Below, piece by piece: positions 1 through 8,360 of a stretch of 64,000 nucleotides of DNA (position 1 is its first letter; every line of letters starts with the position of its first letter). Position numbers and translations under genes: made by a program. Where the stretch lies: the NCBI GenBank assembly GCA_021372355.1, contig JAJFUQ010000041.1:1-64000 (forward strand). Reading direction: 5' to 3'. The notes below the pieces were generated by a model, which saw nothing but the letters and a program-made list of their open reading frames with translations, did not search any database and was not told where the DNA came from. This stretch comes from Nocardiaceae bacterium (GTDB lineage Bacteria > Actinomycetota > Actinomycetes > Mycobacteriales > Mycobacteriaceae).

Positions 1-351
1 CCGTCAGGTGGGTTGACTTGGCGGCCGGCTGCTTGTGGACGGCGTCGATGCCGTCGGGTTGGCGATAGCTACTACGAGTTCGGAGCCATCAACGGGTTGG
101 ATGGGTCCGGTTGAAAAGTTTTTTCGCGGATTTTTGTACCCGGTGGTGACCGCCTCAATCGGCGCGCGCGTGATCTCTTGTCGCGGTGAAAAAATTCGCC
201 GGACGCGCCGGCAGCGTCACGGGCTGCGGAACCGTTGCGGCGTAGTTTCGGGGACTGTCGGCCGAGTTCGACAACCACAACAAAACCTTTGACGAAAAGT
301 GCGATCAGGTGGGGATTGCGCCTTAACCGTCACTTCTCTCAAAGGCGTGCA
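1..351. other. Upstream region without a supported gene
   Basis: I see no convincing gene here. The plus-strand frame starting at base 1 is open to about base 114 and could be the tail of a gene that begins outside the window, but its translation shows no recognisable motif. The stretch around 110-215 is unusually AT-rich, with two runs of T or A (near 119-125 and 187-194) placed as an imperfect inverted pair, and could hold a terminator or promoter for the methyltransferase that starts at 352. Confidence 0.4.
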
Positions 352-1212
352 ATGACGGATTTGAAGCCGTTCTATATCGATGTCCAGACTCACTACGACC
401 TGTCGGACGAGTTCTTCGATCTATTCCTCGATCCCTCTCGGACCTACAGCTGTGCGTACTTCGAGAGCGACGATCTGACCCTCGAACAGGCGCAGCTCGC
501 GAAGATCGACCTAGCCCTCGGGAAATGCGATCTGCAGCCCGGCATGACCCTGCTCGACATCGGATGTGGATGGGGCGCGCTGCTCCAGCGGGCAGTGCAA
601 CGACACGACGTCAACGTCATCGGACTGACCCTGAGCAATAACCAATTTTCTGCTGTCAGTGCCGCACTCGATCGTCTCGACTCGCCCCGGTCTGCGGAGG
701 TGCGGCTCAACGGCTGGGAGGAGTTCAAGGGCAAGGTCGATCGAATCGTCAGCATCGGTGCGTTCGAGCACTTCCGGTTCGAGCGCTATGACGAATTCTT
801 CGACTTCGCCTATCGGGCACTGCCGGACGACGGGACGATGCTGCTGCACACCATCACGGCTTATGACCGGCAGACGCTGCGTGACCGCGGGATACCGCTC
901 ACGCGAGAGGTGCTTCAGTTCTCGCGATTCATCGTCACCGAAATCTTCCCCGGCGGGCAATTGCCGCGGCCGGAGCAGGTCGTAGCCCATGCCGCGCGCG
1001 CTGGATTCAAGGTGGCCCGCATACATCCGTTGCAGTTGCACTACGCGCGAACGCTTGACGAATGGGCAGCCCGCCTAGCTGCACGCCGCGACGAAGCGAT
1101 CGCCATTCACTCCGAGGAGATGTACGACCGCTACATCAAGTACCTCACCGGGTGCGCGGACATGTTCCGCCGCGGATACATCGACGTCATGCAGTTCACG
1201 CTCCAGAAGTAG
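352..1212 (+). CDS. Cyclopropane-fatty-acid/mycolic acid synthase family SAM methyltransferase
   Basis: A 286-residue protein of the CmaA/PcaA/MmaA/UfaA (CFA synthase) family, which transfers a methyl group from S-adenosylmethionine to double bonds of long acyl chains. Visible motifs are the SAM-binding DIGCGWGALL, the family motif GLTLSNNQ, and SIGAFEHF, which carries the active-site glutamate region. The C-terminal HYARTLDEWAARL is also typical. Length matches the family (about 285-300). I chose the ATG at 352 because the sequence MTDLKPFYIDVQTHYDLSDEFF is the usual family start; the open frame upstream to 235 looks non-coding. It precedes a HadA-like dehydratase by 8 bases, so both probably work in mycolate or long-chain lipid metabolism. 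Whether it makes a cyclopropane, methoxy or hydroxy product cannot be read from the sequence. Confidence 0.88.
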   Translation: MTDLKPFYIDVQTHYDLSDEFFDLFLDPSRTYSCAYFESDDLTLEQAQLAKIDLALGKCDLQPGMTLLDIGCGWGALLQRAVQRHDVNVIGLTLSNNQFSAVSAALDRLDSPRSAEVRLNGWEEFKGKVDRIVSIGAFEHFRFERYDEFFDFAYRALPDDGTMLLHTITAYDRQTLRDRGIPLTREVLQFSRFIVTEIFPGGQLPRPEQVVAHAARAGFKVARIHPLQLHYARTLDEWAARLAARRDEAIAIHSEEMYDRYIKYLTGCADMFRRGYIDVMQFTLQK

Positions 1213-1220
1213 CCGGACGC

Positions 1221-1763
1221 ATGATCGATGAGCTCGACAGCCCGGGGTTGGCGCCAGTGCTGCAGGCCCCGGGCGTACCCGAAGTGCTCGAACTCCAGCA
1301 GCGCTTCCTTGACTTCTATGAAGTGGGACGCGAGAAGGTGCGCGAGTATGCCCGCGCAGTGCAGGACTATCACCCCGCGCATTGGGACGAGGGCGCCGCC
1401 GAGGAACTCGGTCACGACAACCTCGTCGCGCCGTTGACCTTCATTTCTCTCGTCGGACTGAGCAAGATGTTCGGGGAGGTCGCGGTCAGCTATGACCTGA
1501 GCCGGGTACTGCACACCGAACAGGTCATGGAGTACCACCAGGCAATCACGGTGGGAGATCGCCTCACCTGTGACTGCTCGATCCATTCCTTCCGGCAGAT
1601 GGCGGGGACCGACATCATCTGTCTCAAGGCTCTCGTCCACAACCAGCGTGGCGAATTGCTGCTCACGACGTATACGACCGTCGTGGCACGTCCGGGCGAT
1701 GAGGTCGACGACGTCATGCTGGATACCGCGAAGCGGGTGATGATGCACTCCACGCACCTGTGA
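1221..1763 (+). CDS. HadA-like (MaoC N-terminal/FAS1-like) dehydratase domain protein
   Basis: A 180-residue protein resembling the mycobacterial (3R)-hydroxyacyl-ACP dehydratase subunits HadA/HadC. The blocks YEVGREKVREYARAVQ, APLTFISLVG and TYTTVVARPG line up with HadA as I remember it. HadA/HadC are non-catalytic partners that bind the acyl chain, while HadB carries the catalytic Asp-His. No HadB is present in the window, and no MaoC hydratase motif is visible here. It starts at the ATG at 1221, 8 bases after the methyltransferase stop, and is probably co-transcribed with it. An N-terminal extension of about 25 residues before the conserved block is a difference from HadA. An alternative is a general hot-dog-fold UPF0336 protein of unknown substrate. 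Confidence 0.75.
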   Translation: MIDELDSPGLAPVLQAPGVPEVLELQQRFLDFYEVGREKVREYARAVQDYHPAHWDEGAAEELGHDNLVAPLTFISLVGLSKMFGEVAVSYDLSRVLHTEQVMEYHQAITVGDRLTCDCSIHSFRQMAGTDIICLKALVHNQRGELLLTTYTTVVARPGDEVDDVMLDTAKRVMMHSTHL

Positions 1764-1799
1764 ACCCGTCCGGGCGGCGGCACGCTCCGAAGTCCTGGT

Positions 1800-2444
1800 A
1801 TGAACCTTGAACCCACCCGCTGCACGGTCATCGTGCTGCCCGGCGGTCGGCCTCGGAGTTGGCGGAAGTCTCGGGCTTTTCACCTGTCCAGCCTGCGCAT
1901 GCGACCCATCACGCGGCGGCTGCGGCGAGAACTCGACGGCGAATGTGCCGTGTATCAGGTGCGCTATCGATTTCGGGGCTGGAATGCGCCGACGCTTCCG
2001 GCGGTATCGGATGTGCTTGGGGTCCTCGCCAAGCAACCGAAGGGTCCGGTGATTCTGGTCGGCCACTCGATGGGTGGGCGAGTGGCCGCTCATGTCAGTG
2101 CTCAGGCCGACATCGCCGGAATCGTCGCCCTCGCACCGTGGTGGCCAGAGCAGGACGGTGAGCTGATCCGGGCACCGCGGGTGCTTACCATCCACGGCAC
2201 CGCCGACACCTGGACGAGTGCGAGCGTGTCGGCTGCGGAAACGCGCGCAATGGCCGCGCGCGGTATCGCGGCCCGATTCCTCGGGATCGACGGATCTGGA
2301 CATTTCATGCTCTCGAACCCGGGGCGGTGGCACCGTCTCACGTGTGACGCGGTGACCGAAATTATTCGTTCGGGACGGGCGTTCAGTGGAAAGCCAGCCA
2401 GAACCCCGTCACTGCCGGCACGACAAGCGCAGCCGTCAGATTGA
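1800..2444 (+). CDS. Small alpha/beta hydrolase
   Basis: A 214-residue alpha/beta-hydrolase-fold protein. The nucleophile elbow GHSMGG is at about residues 82-87, an acidic residue is plausible at HGTADTW (about 131-137), and the catalytic histidine at GSGHFML (about 163-169). It is short for the fold, with no cap domain, so a serine esterase or thioesterase of the dienelactone-hydrolase-like type is plausible; the substrate is unknown. The C-terminal tail of about 25 residues is basic and low in complexity, and its coding sequence overlaps a well-formed micro-ORF on the other strand (2383-2481). The family fold is clear; the function is not. Confidence 0.75.
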   Translation: MNLEPTRCTVIVLPGGRPRSWRKSRAFHLSSLRMRPITRRLRRELDGECAVYQVRYRFRGWNAPTLPAVSDVLGVLAKQPKGPVILVGHSMGGRVAAHVSAQADIAGIVALAPWWPEQDGELIRAPRVLTIHGTADTWTSASVSAAETRAMAARGIAARFLGIDGSGHFMLSNPGRWHRLTCDAVTEIIRSGRAFSGKPARTPSLPARQAQPSD

Positions 2445-2481
2445 GCGACACGATCAAGTACTGCCTGGTGCCGTAGCTCAT
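2383..2481 (-). CDS. Putative 32-residue single-span membrane microprotein
   Basis: Reading the minus strand from the ATG at 2481 gives a 32-residue peptide beginning MSYGTRQYLIVSLNL and ending TGFWLAFH, then TGA. Residues about 8-30 are almost entirely hydrophobic, enough for one membrane span. The start is preceded by GAGGAGGTACAACG, a near-perfect Shine-Dalgarno site at standard spacing, which is strong for such a short frame. It lies 88 bases downstream of the lipoprotein gene on the same strand and overlaps the last 62 bases of the plus-strand hydrolase gene. The strong ribosome binding site plus membrane-span composition make it a credible gene. No function can be stated. Confidence 0.55.
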   Translation of the reverse strand: MSYGTRQYLIVSLNLTAALVVPAVTGFWLAFH

Positions 2482-2569
2482 CGTTGTACCTCCTCGGGCG
2501 TCGAAGTCGTTCAGGTGGTGTTCGACGCGGCATCTACAGCGGATGCGCCGGGGTGATGCAGCTCTCGCG

Positions 2570-3148
2570 TCAGTCGCTCGAGGTGACCGTCAACGATGGT
2601 GTGCGACTTTCGCCGGTCACTACCTCGATCGCGTCGGCTGATCGAAGACCGATGAACACCTGAGTCAGGCCGCCTTTGCGGGGCAGGCGGACTACTTCGG
2701 CGACCTGGTCGGCGGGCGATCCCAGCGTTCTTTCGCTGCCGTCCAGGTAACTGGAGGTCACGCCCCAGAGGTCGAGTTGGACGAGGCAGGTTCCGCTGAC
2801 CGCCAGCACACCGCCGGTCGTCGGGTCGAACGCGATCGCGACAGGTCGGGCAGACCAGGACACCGGACCATCGCCGGAAAATCGGAGATTGACGCTTGCC
2901 CCTCGGACGGTGACGTCGACCCCGACGTTCACTGGCTGGGCAGGTGGTTCGGCTGGAGTGGTCGGACTGATGGTGGTCGTTCCCGTGGATGGAACGTACG
3001 AACCGATGACGAGATCGCCGTACGCGGCGTCCTTCAGCTGACACAGGCGGGCCGCTTCAGGTGGCGGATCATTTCCGGTGCAGGCTGCTAACAGCGTTGC
3101 GCTCGCGGCGCCGACGATCGCGAATCGTCGAAATGTGGATGCCGCCAT
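2570..3148 (-). CDS. Putative lipoprotein of unknown function
   Basis: A protein of 192 residues with a lipoprotein signal: an Arg-Arg pair (FRRF), a hydrophobic stretch and the lipobox LLAAC, predicting lipid attachment to Cys23. After it comes a Pro/Thr-rich linker (SPTTPAEPPAQP) typical of exported actinobacterial proteins, then a compact domain I do not recognise. I chose the ATG at 3148 because the signal peptide begins there and a G-rich ribosome binding site precedes it; the frame stays open upstream to 3226 but adds nothing signal-like. A 32-codon micro-ORF follows on the same strand. Confidence 0.7.
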   Translation of the reverse strand: MAASTFRRFAIVGAASATLLAACTGNDPPPEAARLCQLKDAAYGDLVIGSYVPSTGTTTISPTTPAEPPAQPVNVGVDVTVRGASVNLRFSGDGPVSWSARPVAIAFDPTTGGVLAVSGTCLVQLDLWGVTSSYLDGSERTLGSPADQVAEVVRLPRKGGLTQVFIGLRSADAIEVVTGESRTPSLTVTSSD

Positions 3149-3334
3149 CGGTACCCCCGCGCGAGTGAAGGGAGCCTTCACTTGGACTATCGGGACTTCA
3201 CGACTGCGCGTTAGTCCGCATCGCACAATCGGCTGTGTCGCGCGGTACGCGGTAGGTATTGACGGGCGCTGCTGATGTTCTCTAGGTTATGAAACGAAGT
3301 GCATATGCACTTAACTGCATACCAAGGAGAAGTC

Positions 3335-3730
3335 GTGCACCCGTTCCGCGCCGCCGTCGAAGCCCGAGACTACGAGGCCATCGCCAACCTGCTCGCCGAT
3401 GACGTGGTCTTCTACAGCCCGATCGCGCACAAGCCCTACCAGGGCAAGTTCGTCGTCGGCATGATCCTCGGCACGGTCATCCAGATTTTCGAGAACTTCC
3501 ACTACCAGCGCGAAATCGGAGCGGAGGGTGCTGCCGACCACGCGCTCGTCTTCGGCTGCCAGATCGATGGCCTCGACATGCAGGGCTGCGACTTCCTGAC
3601 GATGAATGACGAAGGCAAGATCACCGAGTTCACCGTCATGCTTCGCCCGCTGCGCGTCGTCGGCATGTTCGCGGAGAAGATGAAGGTCAAATTCGCCGAG
3701 GCGATGGCGGCGATGGAGGCTGCTAAGTAG
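3335..3730 (+). CDS. SnoaL/NTF2-like fold protein
   Basis: A 131-residue protein with the layout of SnoaL-like small domains: an N-terminal helix with ARDYEAIANLLADDVVFYSP, then strands ending in GKITEFTVMLRPL. This fold hosts ketosteroid-isomerase-like enzymes, limonene epoxide hydrolases and many proteins of unknown role. I chose the GTG at 3335 because AAGGAGA sits 5-6 bases upstream and conserved sequence begins at once; an ATG at 3299 lies in the same frame but lacks a ribosome binding site. It stands alone between a divergent lipoprotein gene and the nitrate reductase gene. The exact activity is unknown. Confidence 0.7.
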   Translation: MHPFRAAVEARDYEAIANLLADDVVFYSPIAHKPYQGKFVVGMILGTVIQIFENFHYQREIGAEGAADHALVFGCQIDGLDMQGCDFLTMNDEGKITEFTVMLRPLRVVGMFAEKMKVKFAEAMAAMEAAK

Positions 3731-3808
3731 CGACCATCACAGGGGTACGAAACATCCCGACAACAAAGAGGCAATCCGGACGGAACTCCGGGTAGGCACT
3801 CTAGATGC

Positions 3809-6800
3809 ATGGCCGCCGACGATCAGAACCCAGTACGGACCCTGTGTTCGTACTGCGGCGTCGGCTGTGGCATCTCGGTCTCGACCAATTCCGATGGACT
3901 CATCGCGAAGGTCGTGGGGGACAAGCTCCATCCCACCAACCGGGGCCGTCTGTGCACGAAGGGCGCCACACACGCCGAGATGATGGCGGCGGACGGGCGG
4001 CTACGCAACGCGCTCGTTCGAGACGAGAAGGGCCGGCCGGCGCGCACGACCGATGTACACGCGGCGATCAAGCTCGCTGGTCAGCGACTTCGCGACATTC
4101 GCGACGAACACGGTCCGGACGCCATCGCGCTGTACGTTTCCGGTCAGATGACGATGGAAGCCCAGTACTTGGCGAACAAGCTCGCCAAGGGCTTCCTGCG
4201 TACCAAGCACATCGAGGCGAATTCGCGGCTGTGTATGGCGAGCGCCGGCACCGGCTACAAGCAATCCCTCGGGGCAGATGCCCCGCCCGGTAGTTACGAC
4301 GACTTCGACCACGCCGACGTCTTCCTCGTGACCGGCGCCAACATGGCCGACTGCCACCCGATCCTGTTCCTGCGCATGATGGACCGCGTCAAGCAGGGTG
4401 CCAAGCTCATCGTCGTCGACCCGCGCCGAACCGCGACCGCGGACAAGGCCGACCTGTTTCTGCAGATCACGCCCGGTACCGACATTGCTTTGCTCAACGG
4501 CCTTCTGCACCTGATCGTGAAGAACGGTCACCTCGACAGCGACTTCATCGCCGACCACACCGACGGTTGGGAAGGCATGGAGGAGTTCCTCGCGGACTTC
4601 GCCCCGGAGTCCGTGGCGCTCAGGACCGGTATTTCGGAAGAACAGTTGAGGACTGCGGCCGAGTGGATCGGTACCGCACCGAACTGGATGTCGGCGTGGA
4701 CCATGGGCCTCAACCAGAGCACCCACGGCACGTGGAACACCAATTCGCTGATAAACCTCCATCTGGCGACAGGCGCCATCGGCCGGACCGGTAGCGGTCC
4801 GTTCTCCCTGACCGGCCAGCCGAACGCCATGGGCGGCCGCGAGATGGGATACATGGGGCCTGGTCTGCCGGGTCAGCGTTCGGTTTTCGACGCTGCTGAT
4901 CGCGCATTTGTCGAGGGTGTCTGGGGCTTGCCGGCGGATTCGATCCGGGCGGAATCCGGCAGCGGAACCGTGGCGATGTACCAGAGCCTCGCCGCGGGCG
5001 AGATCAAGGCGGCCTGGATCATCTGCAGCAACCCGGTCGCTTCGATGGCCAACCGATGGACCGTGATCGAAGGGCTAGAGGCAGCCGAGGTGGTCATCAC
5101 GCAGGATGCCTTCGCCGACACCGCGACGAACGCCTACGCCGACATCGTGCTCCCGGCGGCCATGTGGTCCGAGCTCGAAGGCGTGATGGTCAATTCCGAG
5201 CGAAACCTGACGCTCCTCAAGCCATCGACGGTGGCCCCCGGTCAGGCGATGCCGGACTGGCAGATCATCGCCGCGATCGCTGCGGAGTTGGGCTACGGCG
5301 AAGCGTTCACCTACGAGTCCAGCGAGCAGATTTTCGACGAGATTCGTCGATTCAACAACGAGAAAACGGGCTACGACCTGCGCGGAATCACGTACGACCG
5401 ACTGCGTGAGCAGCCCGTGCAGTGGCCCTCGCCCCCGGGTGACACCGAGAGTCGTCACCCGAATCGCTATCCGGACAACCGGTTCGCCACCGACAACGGC
5501 CGCGCGAAGTTCCTCCCGCGCCCGCACATGGAGGCTGCCGAGATGCCGGACGACGAGTTCGGGTTCGTGCTCAATACCGGGCGCGTCCAGCACCAGTGGC
5601 ACACGATGACGAAGACCGGCCGGGTCGACAAACTCAACAAGCTCAACCCGTCGCCGTTCGTCGAGATCCACCCGGCTGATGCCGAGCGATTCAGCATCGT
5701 CGAGGGCGGTGATGTGGAGATCGTGTCGCGCCGTGGACGTGCCGTCCTGCCTGCGGCGATCACCGATCGCGTGCAGCCGGGTCAGTGCTTCGCCCCGTTC
5801 CACTGGAACGACGAGCACGGCGAGTACGTGACGATCAACGCGGTCACCAACGACGCGGTAGACCCGGAGTCGCTGCAGCCCGAATTCAAGGTCACTGCAG
5901 TTCGGCTGCGAGCCGTCGAGTCCCTGCGGAAGCCGGAGGAAGTAGTGGTTTCAGGTGCACCAACGCCCGCTCAGACGCTCGCCGCGGCAGTGGGAGCACC
6001 GACTGTTGCGCCGACGTCGACCGACGCGGAGCGCACGTTCCTGGGCGGCTTCTTCGCGGCTCTCGACCTCATGCCGGTGACGGGCGTCCCGGTCTTGCCG
6101 TCGTCTGCTCCGGTCAGTGTCGAGACTCGACTGTGGGTCGACGGGCTGCTTGCGGGGATGTATTCGCGATCGGCGGTCGAAACCGTCGCACCGACACCGG
6201 TCGAGAAGCCAGTCCTCATCCTGTGGGCGTCGCAGACCGGAAACGCCGCCGATCTCGCCGCTGATGTCTCGACCGAGCTGGCGGCGAAGGGCGTTCGCGC
6301 CCGCATGATCAACATGAACGACTGTGAACTGTCCGATCTCGCGGGCGCTGAGCAGGTCGTCATCGTGTCGAGCACCTTCGGCGACGGCGGCCCGCCCGAC
6401 AACGGCGCAGACTTCTGGGATCGGATCGCGGCGAATGATGCACCCCAGCTCAAGAACCTTCGTTACGCCGTGCTGGCGATCGGCGACCCGTCGTACTCGG
6501 ACTTCTGCGGTCACGGCCGCAACCTCGACGAGCGACTGACCGCCCTCGGCGCCACGGCACTGCTCGAGCGAGTCGACTGCGAGATCGGCGACGACGAACA
6601 CGCCCGGGCATGGATCGACAACCTCGCGACCGCGCTGCGATCTGCGCCGGGCACGAAGCCGCCTGTTGAGGCAAAGCCGGCGCCGGTGAAGCCCGCTGGT
6701 GTCTTCACGCGCGACAACCCGCAATCGGCTCGCCTGATCCGGAACGAGCGGATCAGCGGCACCGGTGAGCGCGACGTGCGCCAGCTCGGATTCGAGCTGC

Positions 6801-7807
6801 CGGACGGCTGCAGCTACGACGTCGGTGACGCCCTCGGCGTCTTCGCCTACAACAGCGAGGCCAACGTTGCCGAGTGGCTGGCCGCGGCCGGTCTCGACGC
6901 GAGCCCGGTGGTCGACCTCGGGGACGGCGATCTATCGCTCGGGGAGGCGCTGCGCACGCGGCTCGACATCAGCGTGCCGACGGCCAAGTTCCTGAAGTTC
7001 GTGGCCGCCGAAACCGGAGACCATCGCCTGGCCAAGCTGCTGCGCCGCGACAACAAGATCCAGCTCGAGCAGTGGCTATGGGGCCGGCACCAGGCGGATG
7101 TCCTGCGTGAGTTTCCCGTGCGTGCCGACGCCGTCGACTGGCTCGGTGTTTTGTCGAAGCTCACGCCGCGGCAGTACTCGATCTCGTCGTCGCCGCTGGT
7201 CAGCCCGAACGAAGTGCAGTTGACGGTCGGCGTCGTGCGATACGAGAACGAACACGGCACGCCGCGCGGGGGAGTGTGTTCGACGTACCTCGCCGACCGC
7301 GCAGACGACGTGCAGATCTTCCTGCAGCGCGCGCCGCATTTCCGACCGCCGGCAGACCCGGACACGCCGATCATCATGATTGGTCCGGGGACGGGAATCG
7401 CACCTTTCCGCGGCTTCCTGCAAGAACGTCGCGAGCTCGGTGGCAATGGCCGCAACTGGTTGTTCTTCGGTGGTCAGCACGCCGCATCGAACTTCTATTA
7501 CCGCGACGAACTCGAGGCGATGTTCCGCGACGGTACGCTCACGCGTCTGGATCTGGCGTTCTCGCGCGACCAGCGCGAGCGCATCTACGTGCAGCACCGC
7601 ATGGTCGAGCACGGCGCTGAGTTGTGGCGCTGGCTGCAGGACGGAGCACACATCTACGTGTGCGGTGACGCCTCGCGCATGGCCAAGGACGTCGACGACA
7701 CCCTCGTGCGGATCATTCGGACCCACGGCAAGCTCACCGAAGACGCTGCACTCGCGTACAAGAAGAAGCTGGTTTCCGAAAAGCGATACGTGCGAGACGT
7801 TTACTGA
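3809..7807 (+). CDS. Assimilatory nitrate reductase fused to CysJ-like diflavin reductase
   Basis: A single 1332-residue polypeptide. Residues about 8-700 form a bis-MGD molybdopterin oxidoreductase of the NasA/NarB/NapA type: Cys13, Cys16, Cys20 and Cys49 bind an N-terminal [4Fe-4S] cluster, and Cys142 in SRLCMASAG is the expected molybdenum ligand. After a linker, about 800-945 is a flavodoxin-like FMN domain (LILWASQTGNAADLA, SSTFGDGGPPDNG). About 980-1332 is a sulfite-reductase-flavoprotein-type FAD/NADPH module (RQYSISSSPL, GGVCSTYLAD, GPGTGIAPFRGF, aromatic C-terminal YVRDVY). Together they make a self-contained NADPH to FAD to FMN to Fe-S to Mo electron path for reducing nitrate to nitrite in the cytoplasm. 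Such fusions are known in actinobacteria. No nitrite reductase, nitrate transporter or cofactor gene is nearby. The upstream gap shows no strong ribosome binding site. Confidence 0.9.
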   Translation: MAADDQNPVRTLCSYCGVGCGISVSTNSDGLIAKVVGDKLHPTNRGRLCTKGATHAEMMAADGRLRNALVRDEKGRPARTTDVHAAIKLAGQRLRDIRDEHGPDAIALYVSGQMTMEAQYLANKLAKGFLRTKHIEANSRLCMASAGTGYKQSLGADAPPGSYDDFDHADVFLVTGANMADCHPILFLRMMDRVKQGAKLIVVDPRRTATADKADLFLQITPGTDIALLNGLLHLIVKNGHLDSDFIADHTDGWEGMEEFLADFAPESVALRTGISEEQLRTAAEWIGTAPNWMSAWTMGLNQSTHGTWNTNSLINLHLATGAIGRTGSGPFSLTGQPNAMGGREMGYMGPGLPGQRSVFDAADRAFVEGVWGLPADSIRAESGSGTVAMYQSLAAGEIKAAWIICSNPVASMANRWTVIEGLEAAEVVITQDAFADTATNAYADIVLPAAMWSELEGVMVNSERNLTLLKPSTVAPGQAMPDWQIIAAIAAELGYGEAFTYESSEQIFDEIRRFNNEKTGYDLRGITYDRLREQPVQWPSPPGDTESRHPNRYPDNRFATDNGRAKFLPRPHMEAAEMPDDEFGFVLNTGRVQHQWHTMTKTGRVDKLNKLNPSPFVEIHPADAERFSIVEGGDVEIVSRRGRAVLPAAITDRVQPGQCFAPFHWNDEHGEYVTINAVTNDAVDPESLQPEFKVTAVRLRAVESLRKPEEVVVSGAPTPAQTLAAAVGAPTVAPTSTDAERTFLGGFFAALDLMPVTGVPVLPSSAPVSVETRLWVDGLLAGMYSRSAVETVAPTPVEKPVLILWASQTGNAADLAADVSTELAAKGVRARMINMNDCELSDLAGAEQVVIVSSTFGDGGPPDNGADFWDRIAANDAPQLKNLRYAVLAIGDPSYSDFCGHGRNLDERLTALGATALLERVDCEIGDDEHARAWIDNLATALRSAPGTKPPVEAKPAPVKPAGVFTRDNPQSARLIRNERISGTGERDVRQLGFELPDGCSYDVGDALGVFAYNSEANVAEWLAAAGLDASPVVDLGDGDLSLGEALRTRLDISVPTAKFLKFVAAETGDHRLAKLLRRDNKIQLEQWLWGRHQADVLREFPVRADAVDWLGVLSKLTPRQYSISSSPLVSPNEVQLTVGVVRYENEHGTPRGGVCSTYLADRADDVQIFLQRAPHFRPPADPDTPIIMIGPGTGIAPFRGFLQERRELGGNGRNWLFFGGQHAASNFYYRDELEAMFRDGTLTRLDLAFSRDQRERIYVQHRMVEHGAELWRWLQDGAHIYVCGDASRMAKDVDDTLVRIIRTHGKLTEDAALAYKKKLVSEKRYVRDVY

Positions 7808-7864
7808 CCCGAGTGCCCTCGGTAGGTTCAGGTGCGGATACGACTCGCATCGAAAGGGAACCTC

Positions 7865-8305
7865 ATGGCAGTACGCACCGCTCGCACGCAGTGGACCGGC
7901 GGTCTTCAGGATGGATCAGGCCGCACCGAGTTCGTGAGCTCGGGAATCGGTACCTTCGATGTCTCGTTCCCGCGCCGCACGGCCGACACCGCGGACGGAG
8001 TGACGAGCCCGGAAGAGCTCATCGCGGCGGCTCACGCCTCGTGCTACTGCATGGCGCTGTCGGGCGGCATTGCCGCTGCTGGGGGCACTCCGATCAGCCT
8101 GGACACCACGGCTGACGTCACGCTGGCGGCGGACACCGTCAATGGCGGACTGAAGATCAGCAACATCAAGCTGACCGTCCGCGGCAAGGTCGAGGGCATG
8201 GACGAGGAAGCCTTCGTCAAGGCTGCCGAGGGCGCCAAGGCCGGTTGTCCGATCAGCAAGGCACTGGCGGCCACCAACATCACGCTGGATGCCGCGCTGG
8301 CCTGA
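7865..8305 (+). CDS. OsmC/Ohr-family peroxidase
   Basis: A 146-residue OsmC-type protein. The two redox cysteines expected for reducing organic hydroperoxides are visible in HASCYCM (about residue 60) and KAGCPISKAL (about 126). The order TSPEELIAAAHASC and C-terminal CPISKAL is characteristic of the OsmC branch. I chose the ATG at 7865, preceded by AAAGGGAA; an upstream in-frame ATG at 7832 has no such site. It probably protects against organic peroxides through a thiol mechanism. A strong intrinsic terminator follows 18 bases after the stop. Confidence 0.88.
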   Translation: MAVRTARTQWTGGLQDGSGRTEFVSSGIGTFDVSFPRRTADTADGVTSPEELIAAAHASCYCMALSGGIAAAGGTPISLDTTADVTLAADTVNGGLKISNIKLTVRGKVEGMDEEAFVKAAEGAKAGCPISKALAATNITLDAALA

Positions 8306-8323
8306 ACAGGCTAAAGAAACGGA

Positions 8324-8354
8324 GCCGGTGTCGTGGGACACCGGCTTCGTTTTT
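8324..8354 (+). terminator. Intrinsic terminator after osmC
   Basis: A 9-bp perfect stem (GCCGGTGTC / GACACCGGC) with a GTGG loop is followed by TTCGTTTTT. It ends the OsmC transcript and faces the convergent cbtBA operon, whose last gene stops at 8361. Confidence 0.85.
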
Positions 8355-8360
8355 GGTAGA

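Noticed and set aside
1131-2333. 400-codon minus-strand frame across the HadA-like and hydrolase genes
   Set aside because: Covers two plausible plus-strand genes and shows no motif.
3731-3808. Possible GlnR site upstream of nitrate reductase (ATCAC...GAAAC...ACAAC)
   Set aside because: Half-sites are present in part but the spacing does not match the known GlnR pattern, so I do not call it.
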